Source: Curtobacterium luteum
GTDB taxonomy: Bacteria > Actinomycetota > Actinomycetes > Actinomycetales > Microbacteriaceae
NCBI RefSeq assembly: GCF_014646995.1
Contig: NZ_BMOI01000002.1
Span: forward strand, 186,496-250,495
DNA length: 64,000 nucleotides
Direction: 5' to 3'
A program made the position numbers and the translations under genes. The notes beneath the pieces were generated by a model. That model saw only the letters and a program-made list of their open reading frames with translations. It was not told the DNA's origin and did not search any database. The stretch's first letter is position 1, and each line of letters begins with the position of its first letter. Of this stretch, positions 8,800 through 19,687 are shown one piece after another.

Positions 8800-10344
8800 C
8801 TAGAACCCCCGGTCGAGTCGGTGCCAGGTCTGCTGCAGGCGCAGCTCGTCGCGGAACCCGCGGGCCGTGGTGTGCTCGTCGATGACGAGGAACTCGGTAC
8901 CGACCATCGTCGCGAAGTCCTCGACGACCTGCAGGCCGACAGCCGTCGTCATGACGGTGTGGTGGGCGGCGCCGGCGGTGAGCCAGGCCTCGGCCGCGAC
9001 CGGGAACGACGGCCGCGGCTCCCAGACCGCGCGGCCGACCGGCAAGTTGGGCAGCGCCTCCGTCGGCGGGACCACGTCGACGACGTTCGCGGTGAGACGG
9101 AAGCCGTCACGGGTGTCGGACAGCGCGACCACGACGGCCTCGCCGGCGTCGGCGGTGAAGACCAGGCGCACCGGGTCGTCCTTGCCGCCGATCCCGAGCG
9201 GGTGGATCTCGAGCGTCGGCGTCGTGGTGGTGAGCGTCGGCGAGACCTCGAGCATGTGCGCGCCGAGGATCTTCTCGGCACCCGGGGTGAGGTCGTACGT
9301 GTAGTCCTCCATCAGCGATGCGCCACCGGGCAGCCCGGCGCCGGCGACGTTCATCGCGCGGACGAGGACGGCGGTCTTCCAGTCCCCCTCGGCGCCGAAG
9401 CCGTACCCGTCGGCCATGAGGCGCTGGACCGCGAGGCCGGGCAGCTGCTTGAGCGTCCCGAGGTCCTCGAAGTTCGTGGTGAACGCGGCGGAGCCGTTCT
9501 GCGCGAGGAGGGCGCGGAGGCCGAGTTCGATGGCGGCGCCGTCGCGGAGCGCGGCGTGGCGGTCACCGCCGTCGCTGCGGAGCGACGGGTCCACGTCGTA
9601 GTCGCGCTCGTACGTCGCCACGAGCGCGTCGACCGCCGCTGTGTCCGCCGCTGCGGCGTCCACCGCCGCTGCCAGCTCGTTCACCGCCCAGGTGTTCACC
9701 TGCACGCCGAGCTCGATCTCCGCCTCGGTCTTGTCGCCCTCGGTGACGGCGACGTAGCGCATGTTGTCGCCGAAGCGGGTGAGCTTGAGCTCCCGCACGG
9801 CCGCGGCGCCCGCCGCGGCACGGGTCCAGTTCTGGATGCGAGCGACGACCCGCTCGTCGGACACGTGCCCGACCGCCGTGGCGTGCCGGACGCCGAGGCG
9901 GGCGAGCGCGTAGCCGAACTCGCGGTCGCCGTGCGCGGCCTGGTTGAGGTTCATGAAGTCGAAGTCGATGTCGCCCCAGGGCAGCGCGACGTTCGCCTGG
10001 GTGTGCAGGTGCAGCAGCGGCTTCGTGAGTGCCTGGAGCCCACCGATCCACATCTTCGCGGGGCTGAACGTGTGCATCCAGGTCGTGACGCCGATGACCT
10101 TGTCGTCGGCGCTGGCCTCGATGAGGGCCCGGCGGATGCCGTCGGCGTCCTTGAGGACGGGCTTCCACACGAGCTTCACCGGCACGTGCGGCGCCAGCGT
10201 CTCGTGGACGGCCTTGCTCTGCTCCTCGACCTGGCGCAGCGTCTCCTCGCCGTACAGCCCCTGGCTCCCCGTCAGGAACCAGACCTCGTAGCCCGCCAGT
10301 GTCTCGGCGGGGTCGACGACGTGCGTCGGTGTGTCGTGGGTCAC
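8800..10344 (-). CDS. araA: L-arabinose isomerase
   Basis: 514 residues, close to the usual 500. It converts L-arabinose to L-ribulose in the cytoplasm using Mn2+. Recognisable blocks are [18 protein letters not shown] at the N-terminus, [42 protein letters not shown], and the active-site region [15 protein letters not shown] with its catalytic Glu. The GTG start at 10344 overlaps the araD stop (GTGA), so the two are coupled. The gene order araB-araD-araA differs from the E. coli araBAD order, as is usual in actinobacteria. Control by the twin operators upstream of araB is expected. Confidence 0.97.
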   Translation of the reverse strand: MTHDTPTHVVDPAETLAGYEVWFLTGSQGLYGEETLRQVEEQSKAVHETLAPHVPVKLVWKPVLKDADGIRRALIEASADDKVIGVTTWMHTFSPAKMWIGGLQALTKPLLHLHTQANVALPWGDIDFDFMNLNQAAHGDREFGYALARLGVRHATAVGHVSDERVVARIQNWTRAAAGAAAVRELKLTRFGDNMRYVAVTEGDKTEAEIELGVQVNTWAVNELAAAVDAAAADTAAVDALVATYERDYDVDPSLRSDGGDRHAALRDGAAIELGLRALLAQNGSAAFTTNFEDLGTLKQLPGLAVQRLMADGYGFGAEGDWKTAVLVRAMNVAGAGLPGGASLMEDYTYDLTPGAEKILGAHMLEVSPTLTTTTPTLEIHPLGIGGKDDPVRLVFTADAGEAVVVALSDTRDGFRLTANVVDVVPPTEALPNLPVGRAVWEPRPSFPVAAEAWLTAGAAHHTVMTTAVGLQVVEDFATMVGTEFLVIDEHTTARGFRDELRLQQTWHRLDRGF

Positions 10345-11051
10345 TGGAGTGCTCCTTCGGGGGTCTGTCCGTAGACGTTCTGGTAGCGATCGAAGAGTCG
10401 ATCGATGTTCTCCTGGGCGATCGGGACGAGCTCCCCGCCCTGCTTCGCGATGTGCACGGTGCGTGCGACGTCCTCGCACATCACCGCGGCCTTCACGGCG
10501 TCCTTCGCGTCGCGCCCGATCGTGAACACGCCGTGGTTCTGCATGAGGACGGCGCGCGAGCGGTGACCGCTCAGCGTCTCGACGATGCCGTGGCCGATCG
10601 AGTCGTCGCCGATGATCGCGAACGGCCCGACCGGGATCGGCCCGCCGAACTCGTCCGCCATCGCCGTGATGACGCACGGGATCGCCTCGGCGCGGGCCGC
10701 CCAGGCCGTCGCGTAGGTCGAGTGGGTGTGCACGACACCGCCGACCTCGGGCATGTTCCGGTAGACGTAGGCGTGCGCCGCGGTGTCGGAGGACGGGCCG
10801 TGCGCGTTGTCCCAGCCGTCGGCCGGCACGCCGTCCAGCGTGCAGACCACCTGGTTCTCGGGGCGGAGCTCGTCGCTCGACACCCCGCTCGGCTTGATCA
10901 CGAAGAGGTCCGTGCCCGGGACGCGCTCGGAGACGTTGCCGCCGGTCCAGATGACGAGGCCGTAGCGGACGAGTTCGCCGTGCAGGGCGGCGACGCGGGC
11001 GCGGGTCGCCGCGACGGCGGCCCTCGTCTCGTCGGTGGTCTGGTCCGTCAT
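10341..11051 (-). CDS. araD: L-ribulose-5-phosphate 4-epimerase
   Basis: 236 residues, class II aldolase/epimerase fold. It converts L-ribulose 5-phosphate to D-xylulose 5-phosphate, the exit to the pentose phosphate pathway. The phosphate-binding and metal motifs are visible: [36 protein letters not shown] (zinc-binding His pair) and [11 protein letters not shown] (third His). The ATG at 11051 overlaps the araB stop (ATGA), and the stop overlaps the araA GTG. The length matches E. coli AraD. Confidence 0.97.
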   Translation of the reverse strand: MTDQTTDETRAAVAATRARVAALHGELVRYGLVIWTGGNVSERVPGTDLFVIKPSGVSSDELRPENQVVCTLDGVPADGWDNAHGPSSDTAAHAYVYRNMPEVGGVVHTHSTYATAWAARAEAIPCVITAMADEFGGPIPVGPFAIIGDDSIGHGIVETLSGHRSRAVLMQNHGVFTIGRDAKDAVKAAVMCEDVARTVHIAKQGGELVPIAQENIDRLFDRYQNVYGQTPEGALQ

Positions 11052-12895
11052 GCGGTCGGCTCCTTCTCGGTGCGTGCGTCGTTCGCGGGGTCGGTCGGGT
11101 CGGCCGCGTCGGTCGGGTCGGCCGCGTCGGTCGGGTCGGCCGCGTCGGTCGGGTCGGCCGCGCCGGTCGGGTCGGCCGCACCGGTCGGGTCGGCCGCGTC
11201 GGTCGGGTCGGCCTGGAGGCGCGGCTCGGCTTGGTCGGTCGGGTCGGCCTGGTCGGTCGGTGCGGTGGTGCGGGTCGCCGATGCCGCCACGTCCTGCACG
11301 GGCAGGGCCGCGCGGTACCGGTCGAGGTAGCTCTGGAAGCCGGCGACGTCGTCCGGCTCCGGCTCGGCGACCTGGAGGGCGTCCCCGCGGAAGACGGTGT
11401 CGGCGAGGAAGTCCTCGAGCGCCTGGTCGGTGTGCTCGAGGTAGGCCGCGAGGACGGCGATGCCCCACGCCCCGCCCTCGCCCGCGGTCTCCTCGAGGGC
11501 CACGGGGACCCGGAGCGCCGCCGCGAGGAGACGCTGCGGGGTACCGGGCGTGCGGAAGAGCCCACCGTGCGCCGTCATCCGGTCGACCCGGACGTGCTCA
11601 CCGTGCAGCACGTCCATGCCGATCGCGAGGGTCGCGAAGGCACCGTGGACCTCGGAGCGGACGAGGTTGCCCAGGGTGAACCGGGCGCCGGGCGTGCGGA
11701 GCAGCAGGGGTCGGCCGTCCTCGACGTGGGTGACCGGCTCTCCGGCGAGGTAGTTGAAGGACAGCAGCCCGCCGGCGTCCGGGTCGGCGGCGGCGGCCTC
11801 GTCGAGCAGGACCGCGTACACGTCGTCGACGTCGACGGTGGTGCCGCCGGTCCGGGTGCTCGTGGCATCGGCGAACCGGCCGAACACCCGCGCCCAGGCG
11901 GCGATCTCGCTCGCGCCGTTGTTGCAGTGCACCATCGCCACGGCGTCACCGGCGGGGGTCGTGACGACGTCGAGTTCCTCGTGCGGCGTGGCCAGCGGCT
12001 GCTCGAGGACGACCATCGCGAAGATGCTCGTGCCGACGCTGACGTTGCCGGTCCGGGGCGCGACCGCGTTCGTGGCGACCATGCCCGTGCCCGCGTCACC
12101 CTCCGGCGGGCAGAACGGGACGCCGGCGACGAGCGTGCCGGTCGGGTCGAGCCAGGCGGCGCCTTCAGGCGTGAGGGCTCCCGCGTCCTCGCCGGCGACG
12201 AGGACCTCGGGCAGGAGGGCGCGGAGGTCCGGCACGCGGTGGGCCACGAGGCCCTGCGCGGTCGCGAGCATCGCCTGGTCGTAGTCGCGGCGGCCGGGCT
12301 CACCGGGGGCGCTCGGCGTCGGGGTGCTGTCGATCGGGAAGAGGCCGCTCGCGTCGCCGACCCCGAGGACGTCCCGACCGGTGAGTCGGCGGTGCACGTG
12401 GCCCGCGAGGGTCGTGATGCCGGCGAGGTCGGCCACGTGCGGCTCGTCGTCGAGGACCGCCTGGTACAGGTGTGCGATCGACCAGCGGAGCGGGACGTTG
12501 AAGTCGAGGGCTGCGCTGAGTCGCTCGGCGGCCGGGCCGGTGGAGGTGTTGCGCCACGTCCGGAAGGGCACGAGCAACTCGCCGTCCGCGTCGAACGCGA
12601 GGTAGCCGTGCATCATCGCGGACACCCCGGCGGCGCGGAAGCTCGTCGGGCGGACGCCGTACTGCCGCTCGACGTCGGCGACGAGGTCGGCGTAGGCGGC
12701 GCGGAGTCCGGTCTCGACGGCGTCGAGGGAGTAGGTCCAGCGACCGTCGACGTACGCGTTCTCCCACTCGTGGGAGCCGCTCGCGACCGGGCGGAGGTCC
12801 TCGTCGACGAGGACGGCCTTGATGCGGGTCGAACCGAGCTCGATCCCGAGGGTGGTGCGGCCGTCCGCGACCTGCCGTGCGGCGTCGTCACCCAT
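11048..12895 (-). CDS. araB: ribulokinase (FGGY family) with repetitive C-terminal tail
   Basis: 615 residues. FGGY kinase fold: ATP-binding start [19 protein letters not shown], substrate-side block [15 protein letters not shown], second half with GTSIFAMVV and [12 protein letters not shown]. It phosphorylates L-ribulose with ATP. The enzyme proper ends near residue 545. It is followed by a tail of about 70 residues made of ADPTDA-type hexapeptide repeats, which is not a normal part of the family. ATG 12895 has GGGAGGA upstream. It is the first gene of the araB-araD-araA-alditol oxidase operon, with promoter and two LacI-type operators only 28 bp upstream. Confidence 0.95.
   Translation of the reverse strand: MGDDAARQVADGRTTLGIELGSTRIKAVLVDEDLRPVASGSHEWENAYVDGRWTYSLDAVETGLRAAYADLVADVERQYGVRPTSFRAAGVSAMMHGYLAFDADGELLVPFRTWRNTSTGPAAERLSAALDFNVPLRWSIAHLYQAVLDDEPHVADLAGITTLAGHVHRRLTGRDVLGVGDASGLFPIDSTPTPSAPGEPGRRDYDQAMLATAQGLVAHRVPDLRALLPEVLVAGEDAGALTPEGAAWLDPTGTLVAGVPFCPPEGDAGTGMVATNAVAPRTGNVSVGTSIFAMVVLEQPLATPHEELDVVTTPAGDAVAMVHCNNGASEIAAWARVFGRFADATSTRTGGTTVDVDDVYAVLLDEAAAADPDAGGLLSFNYLAGEPVTHVEDGRPLLLRTPGARFTLGNLVRSEVHGAFATLAIGMDVLHGEHVRVDRMTAHGGLFRTPGTPQRLLAAALRVPVALEETAGEGGAWGIAVLAAYLEHTDQALEDFLADTVFRGDALQVAEPEPDDVAGFQSYLDRYRAALPVQDVAASATRTTAPTDQADPTDQAEPRLQADPTDAADPTGAADPTGAADPTDAADPTDAADPTDAADPTDPANDARTEKEPTA
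11089..11260. repeat. 18-bp tandem repeat in araB 3' end
   Basis: About seven copies of an 18-bp unit (GTCGGTCGGGTCGGCCGC on the plus strand), interrupted near 11214 by GGCCTGGAGGCGCGGCT, which is a motif also seen in intergenic palindromes. In araB it encodes hexapeptides ADPTDA or ADPTGA. Six clean copies are in frame, so unit number can change without breaking the gene. Confidence 0.85.
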
Positions 12896-12923
12896 GTCGT
12901 CCTCCCAGACGTCGTCGTCTTGC

Positions 12924-12965
12924 GTGAGCGCTCACATCCTGGCACGTGAGCGCTCACTCGCGCAA
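12924..12965 (-). promoter_or_regulatory. araB promoter with twin LacI-type operators
   Basis: Two exact GTGAGCGCTCAC palindromes at 12924-12935 and 12946-12957, 22 bp centre to centre (about two helical turns). On the minus strand TTGCGC (12965-12960) and CAGGAT (12941-12936), 18 bp apart, form a plausible -35/-10 pair. One operator would lie in the spacer and the other just downstream of the -10. The same 12-bp site precedes four other arabinose transcription units or regulators in the window. Confidence 0.8.
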
Positions 12966-13440
12966 CGCGGCGCGCCCCGGGAGCGCGGGAGCCGGGGGTC
13001 GCGGGGGCCGGGGACGCGGGGCCGCTGGGTCCGAGTCCGGGCCCGGGCAGCCGGTCCGAGCGCCGGGTCGCACACCGTTGGTCGCACGACGTGCCGCTCA
13101 CGTCCGCCGCGGTCGCACGACATGCCGCACGCCGGCCTCGCGACCCGACACGTTTCGCAGCCAACCGCGACCACGCCCGACCCGCCCACGCCCGCTGCCG
13201 GTCGGTCACGACACCCCGCGCGAACCGCGCCGTACGGTCACGACCCGTCGCTCGACCACGCCGAGAACGACACGACGTGACCGACCGCCGAACCCGAGCG
13301 GGCAGTCGTGACCCCTCCCGCACCCGCACCGCGCCGGACGGTCACGACCCGTCACACCGCACCACCCCGCCACCCGACCCCACCCCCGAGGAGCGCGCTC
13401 GCCGACCCGACCCCTTGCGGCCGCCGCCACCGCGCCCTAG
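12966..13440. other. gene-free region with scattered short repeats
   Basis: About 475 bp upstream of araB and of the divergent GH127 gene with no convincing gene on either strand. It contains related short words: GGTCGCACGACGTGCCGC (about 13079) and GGTCGCACGACATGCCGC (about 13110), and several GGTCACGACCCGTC-like copies (about 13202, 13238, 13336) with the opposite orientation near 13303. Similar words occur at 6345-6390 and near 61136. Function unknown; they look like degenerate intergenic repeats. Confidence 0.5.
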
Positions 13441-13450
13441 CCTGCTCCCG

Positions 13451-13464
13451 GATAAGCGCTTTCC
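13451..13464. promoter_or_regulatory. possible LacI-family operator before GH127 gene
   Basis: GATAAGCGCTTTCC is a near-palindrome with the AGCGCT core typical of LacI-family sites, 36 bp upstream of the GH127 start. It shares only the core with the arabinose operator GTGAGCGCTCAC, so it may be a weaker site for the same regulator or a site for another one. Confidence 0.45.
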
Positions 13465-13499
13465 TGAACGGGAGCGCCGTCAGTTCGCAAGGAGGCGAC

Positions 13500-15506
13500 A
13501 TGACCACCACGCTCGCGACCGACAGCCGTGCGCAGACCGCGACCCCGGTCCTCCCGACCGACGCAGCCCACCTGGCGTACCGCCCCCTGCCGGCCGGCGC
13601 CGCCCGGATCACCGGCGGGTTCTGGGCCCTCCGGCAGGAACGCAACGGCCATGACGCCGTCCGGAGCGGCTACCACCAGCTCGAGGCGGCCGGGAACTTC
13701 CGCAACCTCCGCATCGCAGCCGGTGACGAGGAGGGCGAGGCCGTCGGACCGATCTTCATGGACTCCGACGTGACGAAGTGGCTCGAAGCGGTGGCGTGGG
13801 AGTACGGACGCGCCCCCGCTGACGACCTCCTGGAACTGCAGCGCGAGGTCACCGCGCTGTACGCCCGGGCCCAGGCGGACGACGGCTACCTCGACTCCGT
13901 GCAGCAGGTACGCGGGAACGGCGAGCGCTACACGGACCTCAAGTGGAGCCACGAGCTGTACTGCGCCGGGCACCTGTACCAGGCCGCGGTCGCCCAGCAC
14001 CGTGCGACCGGTGACACAGGCTTGCTCGACGTCGCGACGAAGAACGCCGACCACCTCGTCGCCACCTTCGGCGAGGGCCCCGGCAGGACCGCCGACATCG
14101 ACGGCCACCCGGTCGTCGAGATGGGTCTCGTCGAGCTGTACCGGGAGACCGGCACGCGCGCGTACCTCGACCTCGCGCACTGGTTCGTCGACGCCCGCGG
14201 CCACGGGATCATCGAGCGCGCCGGCGGCGAGCCGACGTACTTCTCGGACCGGGTCACCGCACGTGCGGCGACGACCGTGGAGGGTCACGCCGTCCGCGCG
14301 GTGTACCTCGCCGCCGGCGCCGTCGACGTCGCGATCGAGACCGGCGACACCGAGCTCCTCGCCGCGAGCGAGCGCCAGTTCGCCGACATGATGGCGACGA
14401 AGGCGTTCATCACGGGCGGTCTCGGCGCCCGGTGGGACTGGGAGGCGTTCGGCGACCCGTACGAGCTCCCCACCGACCGCGGCTACGCCGAGACCTGCGC
14501 CGCCATCGGCGGGGTCCAGTGGGCGTGGCGGCTGCTGCTGGCGACCGGGAAGCCCGTCTACGCCGACGCGATCGAGCGCCTCCTGTACAACGCCTTCCTC
14601 GCTGGGGTGAGCCTCGCCGGCACCGAGTACTTCTACGTCAACCCGCTGCAGCACCGCGACCACGCGCACCAGGACGAGAACCGCTCCCCCGCGCACGGCC
14701 GCCGCGGCTGGTTCGACTGCGCCTGCTGCCCGCCGAACATCATGCGGACCTTCGCGAGCCTGGACGGCTACCTCGCGACCCAGGCGGACGGCGGCCTGCA
14801 GGTGCACCAGTACGCGACAGCCGACCTCGGGCGGGTCCGCATCGAGACCGGGTACCCGCACGACGGCCGCGTGGTCGTCACCGTGACCGAGGACGGCCCG
14901 CTCGCACTCGGCCTCCGCATCCCGGCATGGTCGGACACGACCGCCGTGACGACGCCGGACGGGGTCGCGCACCCGACGCCCGGCACCCTGCACGTCGTCG
15001 ACCGGCACTGGACCGCGGGCGACACCGTGGAGGTCGCGTTCGACACGACCGCGCACCGCTTCGTCGCCGACGACCGCATCGACGCCGCCCGTGGACAGGT
15101 CGCGATCGAGCGCGGTCCGCTCGTCTACGCGGTCGAGCAGGCCGACCAGGAGGGCTTCACGGTCGACGACCTGACGGTCGACGTGGACGCGCCGCTGACC
15201 GAGGAGCGTCGCGACGACCTCCTCGACGGCGTCGTCGCCCTGCGGGTGCCGGGCCACGCGCCCGCCTCTCACGAGCAGCCGGCATGGCCGTACCGCAGGA
15301 TCGACGGGACCCGGCCGGGAGGCGCGGAGCGGGCCGACGAGGCGACCAGCGTCGACGACGCAGGCCGTGGGGCCGGGGGCGAGCCGGGCCTCCAGGCCGA
15401 CGCGGCGGGCGCCGCGCGCCCCGTGACCGCGGTCGCGATCCCGTACTACGCGTGGGCGAACCGGGGTGCGGCCCCGATGCGGGTCTGGCTGCCGATCGCT
15501 CGCTGA
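13500..15506 (+). CDS. GH127 beta-L-arabinofuranosidase
   Basis: 668 residues. An (alpha/alpha)6-barrel with C-terminal beta domains, as in GH127. In the characterised enzyme HypBA1 a zinc ion is held by a Glu, a Cys and a Cys-Cys pair, one Cys being the nucleophile. The equivalents here are Glu331 and Cys333 in GYAETCAAIG and Cys409-Cys410 in DCACCPPN. The enzyme should release terminal beta-L-arabinofuranose. There is no signal peptide, so it acts in the cytoplasm on imported oligosaccharides. AAGGAGG precedes the ATG. Near the C-terminus (about residues 602-640) a low-complexity insert (GAERADEATSVDDAGRGAGG) interrupts an otherwise conserved end. It lies beside the arabinose operon and regulator. 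Confidence 0.9.
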   Translation: MTTTLATDSRAQTATPVLPTDAAHLAYRPLPAGAARITGGFWALRQERNGHDAVRSGYHQLEAAGNFRNLRIAAGDEEGEAVGPIFMDSDVTKWLEAVAWEYGRAPADDLLELQREVTALYARAQADDGYLDSVQQVRGNGERYTDLKWSHELYCAGHLYQAAVAQHRATGDTGLLDVATKNADHLVATFGEGPGRTADIDGHPVVEMGLVELYRETGTRAYLDLAHWFVDARGHGIIERAGGEPTYFSDRVTARAATTVEGHAVRAVYLAAGAVDVAIETGDTELLAASERQFADMMATKAFITGGLGARWDWEAFGDPYELPTDRGYAETCAAIGGVQWAWRLLLATGKPVYADAIERLLYNAFLAGVSLAGTEYFYVNPLQHRDHAHQDENRSPAHGRRGWFDCACCPPNIMRTFASLDGYLATQADGGLQVHQYATADLGRVRIETGYPHDGRVVVTVTEDGPLALGLRIPAWSDTTAVTTPDGVAHPTPGTLHVVDRHWTAGDTVEVAFDTTAHRFVADDRIDAARGQVAIERGPLVYAVEQADQEGFTVDDLTVDVDAPLTEERRDDLLDGVVALRVPGHAPASHEQPAWPYRRIDGTRPGGAERADEATSVDDAGRGAGGEPGLQADAAGAARPVTAVAIPYYAWANRGAAPMRVWLPIAR

Positions 15507-15529
15507 GCCGGTCCGCGTCCCCGACGTGC

Positions 15530-15664
15530 CCCCGCACCGTGCGAGGGGCAGTCACATGGTGCGAGGTTCCACGCACGGTGCGGGGCCGATCACCTCGCAC
15601 GGTGAGCGAAACCTCGCACCGTGCGCCGAGCCGCGCCCCGCAGGCCCTCGCACCGTGCGAGGGA
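15530..15664. repeat. GTGCGAGG palindromic repeats between convergent genes
   Basis: Several copies of CGCACCGTGCGAGG-like words in both orientations, including a 19-bp palindrome at 15645-15663 (nine-base arms CCCTCGCAC and GTGCGAGGG around one base). The region lies between the convergent GH127 and LacI genes, so it may end both transcripts. The same family recurs at 32536-32812. Confidence 0.65.
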
Positions 15665-15680
15665 GCCCCACCCGCGCGCC

Positions 15681-16721
15681 CTACGCGCTCCGGCGCACCA
15701 CCAGCGCGGGCGCGATGAGCCCGTCGTCGTGGGACTGCCCCTCGACGAGCGCCTTCACCGACGCCAGCACCCGCTCCCCCATCGCCATGAAGTCCTGCCG
15801 CACGGTGGTGAGCGGAGGCGTGAAGTGTGCGGCCTCCGGGATGTCGTCGAACCCCACGACGGCGACGTCGTCCGGGACGCGGAGCCCCTCCTCGGCGAAG
15901 GCGTGGAGCACTCCGAGCGCCATCTGGTCGTTCCCGGCGAAGACCGCGTCCACCGTGTGCACGTCGATCGTCCGTGCCGCCGCGAAGCCGCTCGCCGGGG
16001 TCCAGTCCCCCTCGAGCACGACCGGTTCGAGTCCGCGCTCCCGCATCGCGCGCTCGTAGGTGGCGCGGCGGACCTCGGACTCCTGCGACACCGACGGCCC
16101 GGCGATGTGCACGATGCGGCGGTGTCCCCTCGCGAACAGGTGCTCGAGTGCGAGCATCGCCCCCGCGGCCTGGTCGATCGCGACCGCGGCGACGTTCGGC
16201 GCCGCCCCGGTGTACGCGGCGTCGCGCTGCACGGCGTTCGCGACCACGACCGGCACCGTGACGGGGACGGTCAGCGACGCGAGGGCGTCGAGCACCCGGT
16301 TGTCGGCCGCGACGAGCACGACGGCGGCGACGTCCTGGGCGAGCAGGGACGCGAGGGCTCCGGACAGGTCTGCCGGGACCGGGTCCTCCGGCAGGGTCGA
16401 CAGCAGGACGTGGTAGCCCGCGGCGCGCGCTGCCCGCTCGAAGCCGATCGCGGTGCTCGACGGACCGTAGAGGGCGTCGCCCGTGCTGACCAGGCCCAGC
16501 GCGCGGGAGCGACCGCCGGCGAGTGCCCGGGCGGCGGCGCGCGGCCGGTACCCGAGCTCGGCGACGGCGGCGGCGACCTGGTCGCGGAACTGCTCGCGGA
16601 CGGTGGGGTCGCCGTTGATGACGCGGGAGACGGTCTGGTGCGACACCCCGGCGCGCTCGGCGACGTCGAAGATGGTCGGCGCCTTCCGGCGCTTGCCCTC
16701 GTGGGCCGTCGTGGTCGTCAC
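15681..16721 (-). CDS. LacI-family repressor, predicted L-arabinose regulator
   Basis: 346 residues. The N-terminal helix-turn-helix is TIFDVAERAGVSHQTVSRVING, followed by the hinge YRPRAAARAL and a periplasmic-binding-protein-like effector domain (GLVSTGDALYGP to VGFDDIPEAAHFTPPLTTVRQ). It is divergent from the ChvE-type transporter, and the region between them holds one GTGAGCGCTCAC operator. The same site precedes araB, GH51 and a second transporter, so this is the best candidate for the regulon's repressor, probably released by L-arabinose or a derivative (inference). GTG 16721 is chosen to place the HTH near the N-terminus; GTG 16751 is possible. It is not the GntR/LacI chimera AraR of Bacillus. 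Confidence 0.88.
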   Translation of the reverse strand: MTTTTAHEGKRRKAPTIFDVAERAGVSHQTVSRVINGDPTVREQFRDQVAAAVAELGYRPRAAARALAGGRSRALGLVSTGDALYGPSSTAIGFERAARAAGYHVLLSTLPEDPVPADLSGALASLLAQDVAAVVLVAADNRVLDALASLTVPVTVPVVVANAVQRDAAYTGAAPNVAAVAIDQAAGAMLALEHLFARGHRRIVHIAGPSVSQESEVRRATYERAMRERGLEPVVLEGDWTPASGFAAARTIDVHTVDAVFAGNDQMALGVLHAFAEEGLRVPDDVAVVGFDDIPEAAHFTPPLTTVRQDFMAMGERVLASVKALVEGQSHDDGLIAPALVVRRSA

Positions 16722-16782
16722 GTGGGCAACCGTACCCCCGGAAGTGGGCACCGAGGAAAGGTCGCGAAACGATCACGACGAG

Positions 16783-16823
16783 TTGACACCCCGTGAAACA
16801 ACCCACATGATGTGAGCGCTCAC
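16783..16823 (+). promoter_or_regulatory. promoter and LacI-type operator of ChvE-type transporter operon
   Basis: A consensus -35 TTGACA (16783-16788), a 17-bp spacer and CATGAT (16806-16811) are followed directly by GTGAGCGCTCAC (16812-16823). A repressor bound there would cover the transcription start. The geometry is the same as at 54206-54223. Confidence 0.82.
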
Positions 16824-16901
16824 TTTGAGCAGCACCCCAGGGGCACAGCAGCCCGAACCCAGCGCGTCGAGGACGACGTGAGAGGAACAAGAGGTACTTC
16901 G

Positions 16902-18032
16902 ATGATGAAGCGCAAGATCGCAGCGGGGATCGTCGCCGTCGGACTGGCAGTCAGCCTGGCCGCGTGCTCCGCCGGGGGTCGTGGCGCCACCGGCAGCGGT
17001 GGCGGCAGCGGCGACAACAAGGGCGCCCTCGTCGGCGTCGCGATGCCGACCAAGGTCTCCGAGCGGTGGATCAAGGACGGCGACGCGGTCAAGAGCGACC
17101 TCGAGAAGGCCGGCTACAAGGTCGACCTCGAGTACGGCGACAACAAGGTCCAGCAGCAGGCCCAGCAGGTCAGCAACATGATCACCAAGGGCGCGAAGGT
17201 CCTGATCATCGCGTCGATCGACGGTGGCGCCCTGTCCGACCAGCTCGACGCCGCCGCCAAGGCAGGCATCAAGGTGATCTCGTACGACCGCCTGCTCACC
17301 GGCAACAAGAACGTCGACTACTACGTGTCGTTCGACAACTACAAGGTCGGTGTCGACCAGGCCACGAGCCTCCTCACCGGCCTCGGGGTCCTCGACGACA
17401 AGGGCGAGAAGACCGGCAAGAAGGGCCCGTTCAACATCGAGGTCTTCGCCGGCTCGCTCGACGACAACAACGCCGGGTTCTTCTTCAACGGCGCGATGGA
17501 CACCCTCAAGCCGTACCTCGAGGACGGCACGCTGAAGATCCAGTCCGGCCAGGACCAGCTCTCCCAGGCCGCGACGCAGCAGTGGGACCCGGCGACCGCC
17601 AAGGCCCGCATGCAGAACCTGATCGCGAAGTCGTACTCCGGCGGCACCACGCTCGACGGCGTGCTCTCGCCCTACGACGGCATCTCGATCGGCATCATCT
17701 CGGCCCTGCAGGGCGCCGGCTACGGCACCTCGGACCGTCCGCTCCCGGTCGTGACCGGTCAGGACGCCGAGCAGGCGAGCGTCAAGTCGATCATCGCCGG
17801 TCAGCAGTACTCGACCATCTACAAGGACACGCGCAAGCTCGCCAAGCAGTCGGTCACCATGGCCGAGGACCTGCTCTCCGGCAAGACGCCCGAGGTGAAC
17901 GACACCAAGAGCTACGACAACAAGGAGAAGGTCGTCCCGACCTACCTCTTCCAGCCGACCGTGGTCACGAAGGACAACTACAAGTCCGTCCTCGTCGACA
18001 GCGGCTACTACACCGAGGCCGACCTGAAGTAG
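16902..18032 (+). CDS. chvE: ChvE-type monosaccharide-binding lipoprotein
   Basis: 376 residues. A lipoprotein signal ends at LAAC (Cys near residue 22), then a Gly/Ser stretch and the two-lobed periplasmic-binding fold of the ChvE/XylF group ([29 protein letters not shown], and the substrate-side [13 protein letters not shown]). ChvE relatives bind L-arabinose, xylose, galactose or glucose; regulation by the arabinose operator points to L-arabinose. The start is ATG 16902 or 16905. An intra-operon hairpin follows the gene, which may keep binding-protein mRNA more abundant than transporter mRNA. Confidence 0.93.
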   Translation: MMKRKIAAGIVAVGLAVSLAACSAGGRGATGSGGGSGDNKGALVGVAMPTKVSERWIKDGDAVKSDLEKAGYKVDLEYGDNKVQQQAQQVSNMITKGAKVLIIASIDGGALSDQLDAAAKAGIKVISYDRLLTGNKNVDYYVSFDNYKVGVDQATSLLTGLGVLDDKGEKTGKKGPFNIEVFAGSLDDNNAGFFFNGAMDTLKPYLEDGTLKIQSGQDQLSQAATQQWDPATAKARMQNLIAKSYSGGTTLDGVLSPYDGISIGIISALQGAGYGTSDRPLPVVTGQDAEQASVKSIIAGQQYSTIYKDTRKLAKQSVTMAEDLLSGKTPEVNDTKSYDNKEKVVPTYLFQPTVVTKDNYKSVLVDSGYYTEADLK

Positions 18033-18046
18033 GCGCGACCCATCTC

Positions 18047-18092
18047 ACGGACGGGAGGCGCGGTGCACGCCCGCACCGCGCCTCCCGTCCGT
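18047..18092. terminator. perfect 20-bp stem hairpin within the transporter operon
   Basis: Arms at 18047-18066 and 18073-18092 are perfectly complementary over 20 bp with a 6-nt loop; the arm contains GGACGGGAGGCGCGG. It lies 14 bp after the binding-protein stop and 44 bp before the ATPase start. As a partial terminator or 3'-end stabiliser it would raise binding-protein output relative to the channel. It belongs to the window's main hairpin family. Confidence 0.75.
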
Positions 18093-18136
18093 CTCCACCA
18101 GCGCGCGCACGCGCGCACGACGGAAAGGCGGTCCAC

Positions 18137-19673
<1,537 letters not shown>

Positions 19674-19687
<14 letters not shown>

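Noticed and set aside
12931..13190. Cys-containing 85-codon frame on the minus strand upstream of araB
   Set aside because: It overlaps the araB promoter and operators, has no ribosome site, and is composed of the repeat words of that region.
15681..16721. Naming the regulator AraR
   Set aside because: Bacillus AraR is a GntR-LacI chimera; this protein has a normal LacI-type HTH, so only the family and a predicted role are given.
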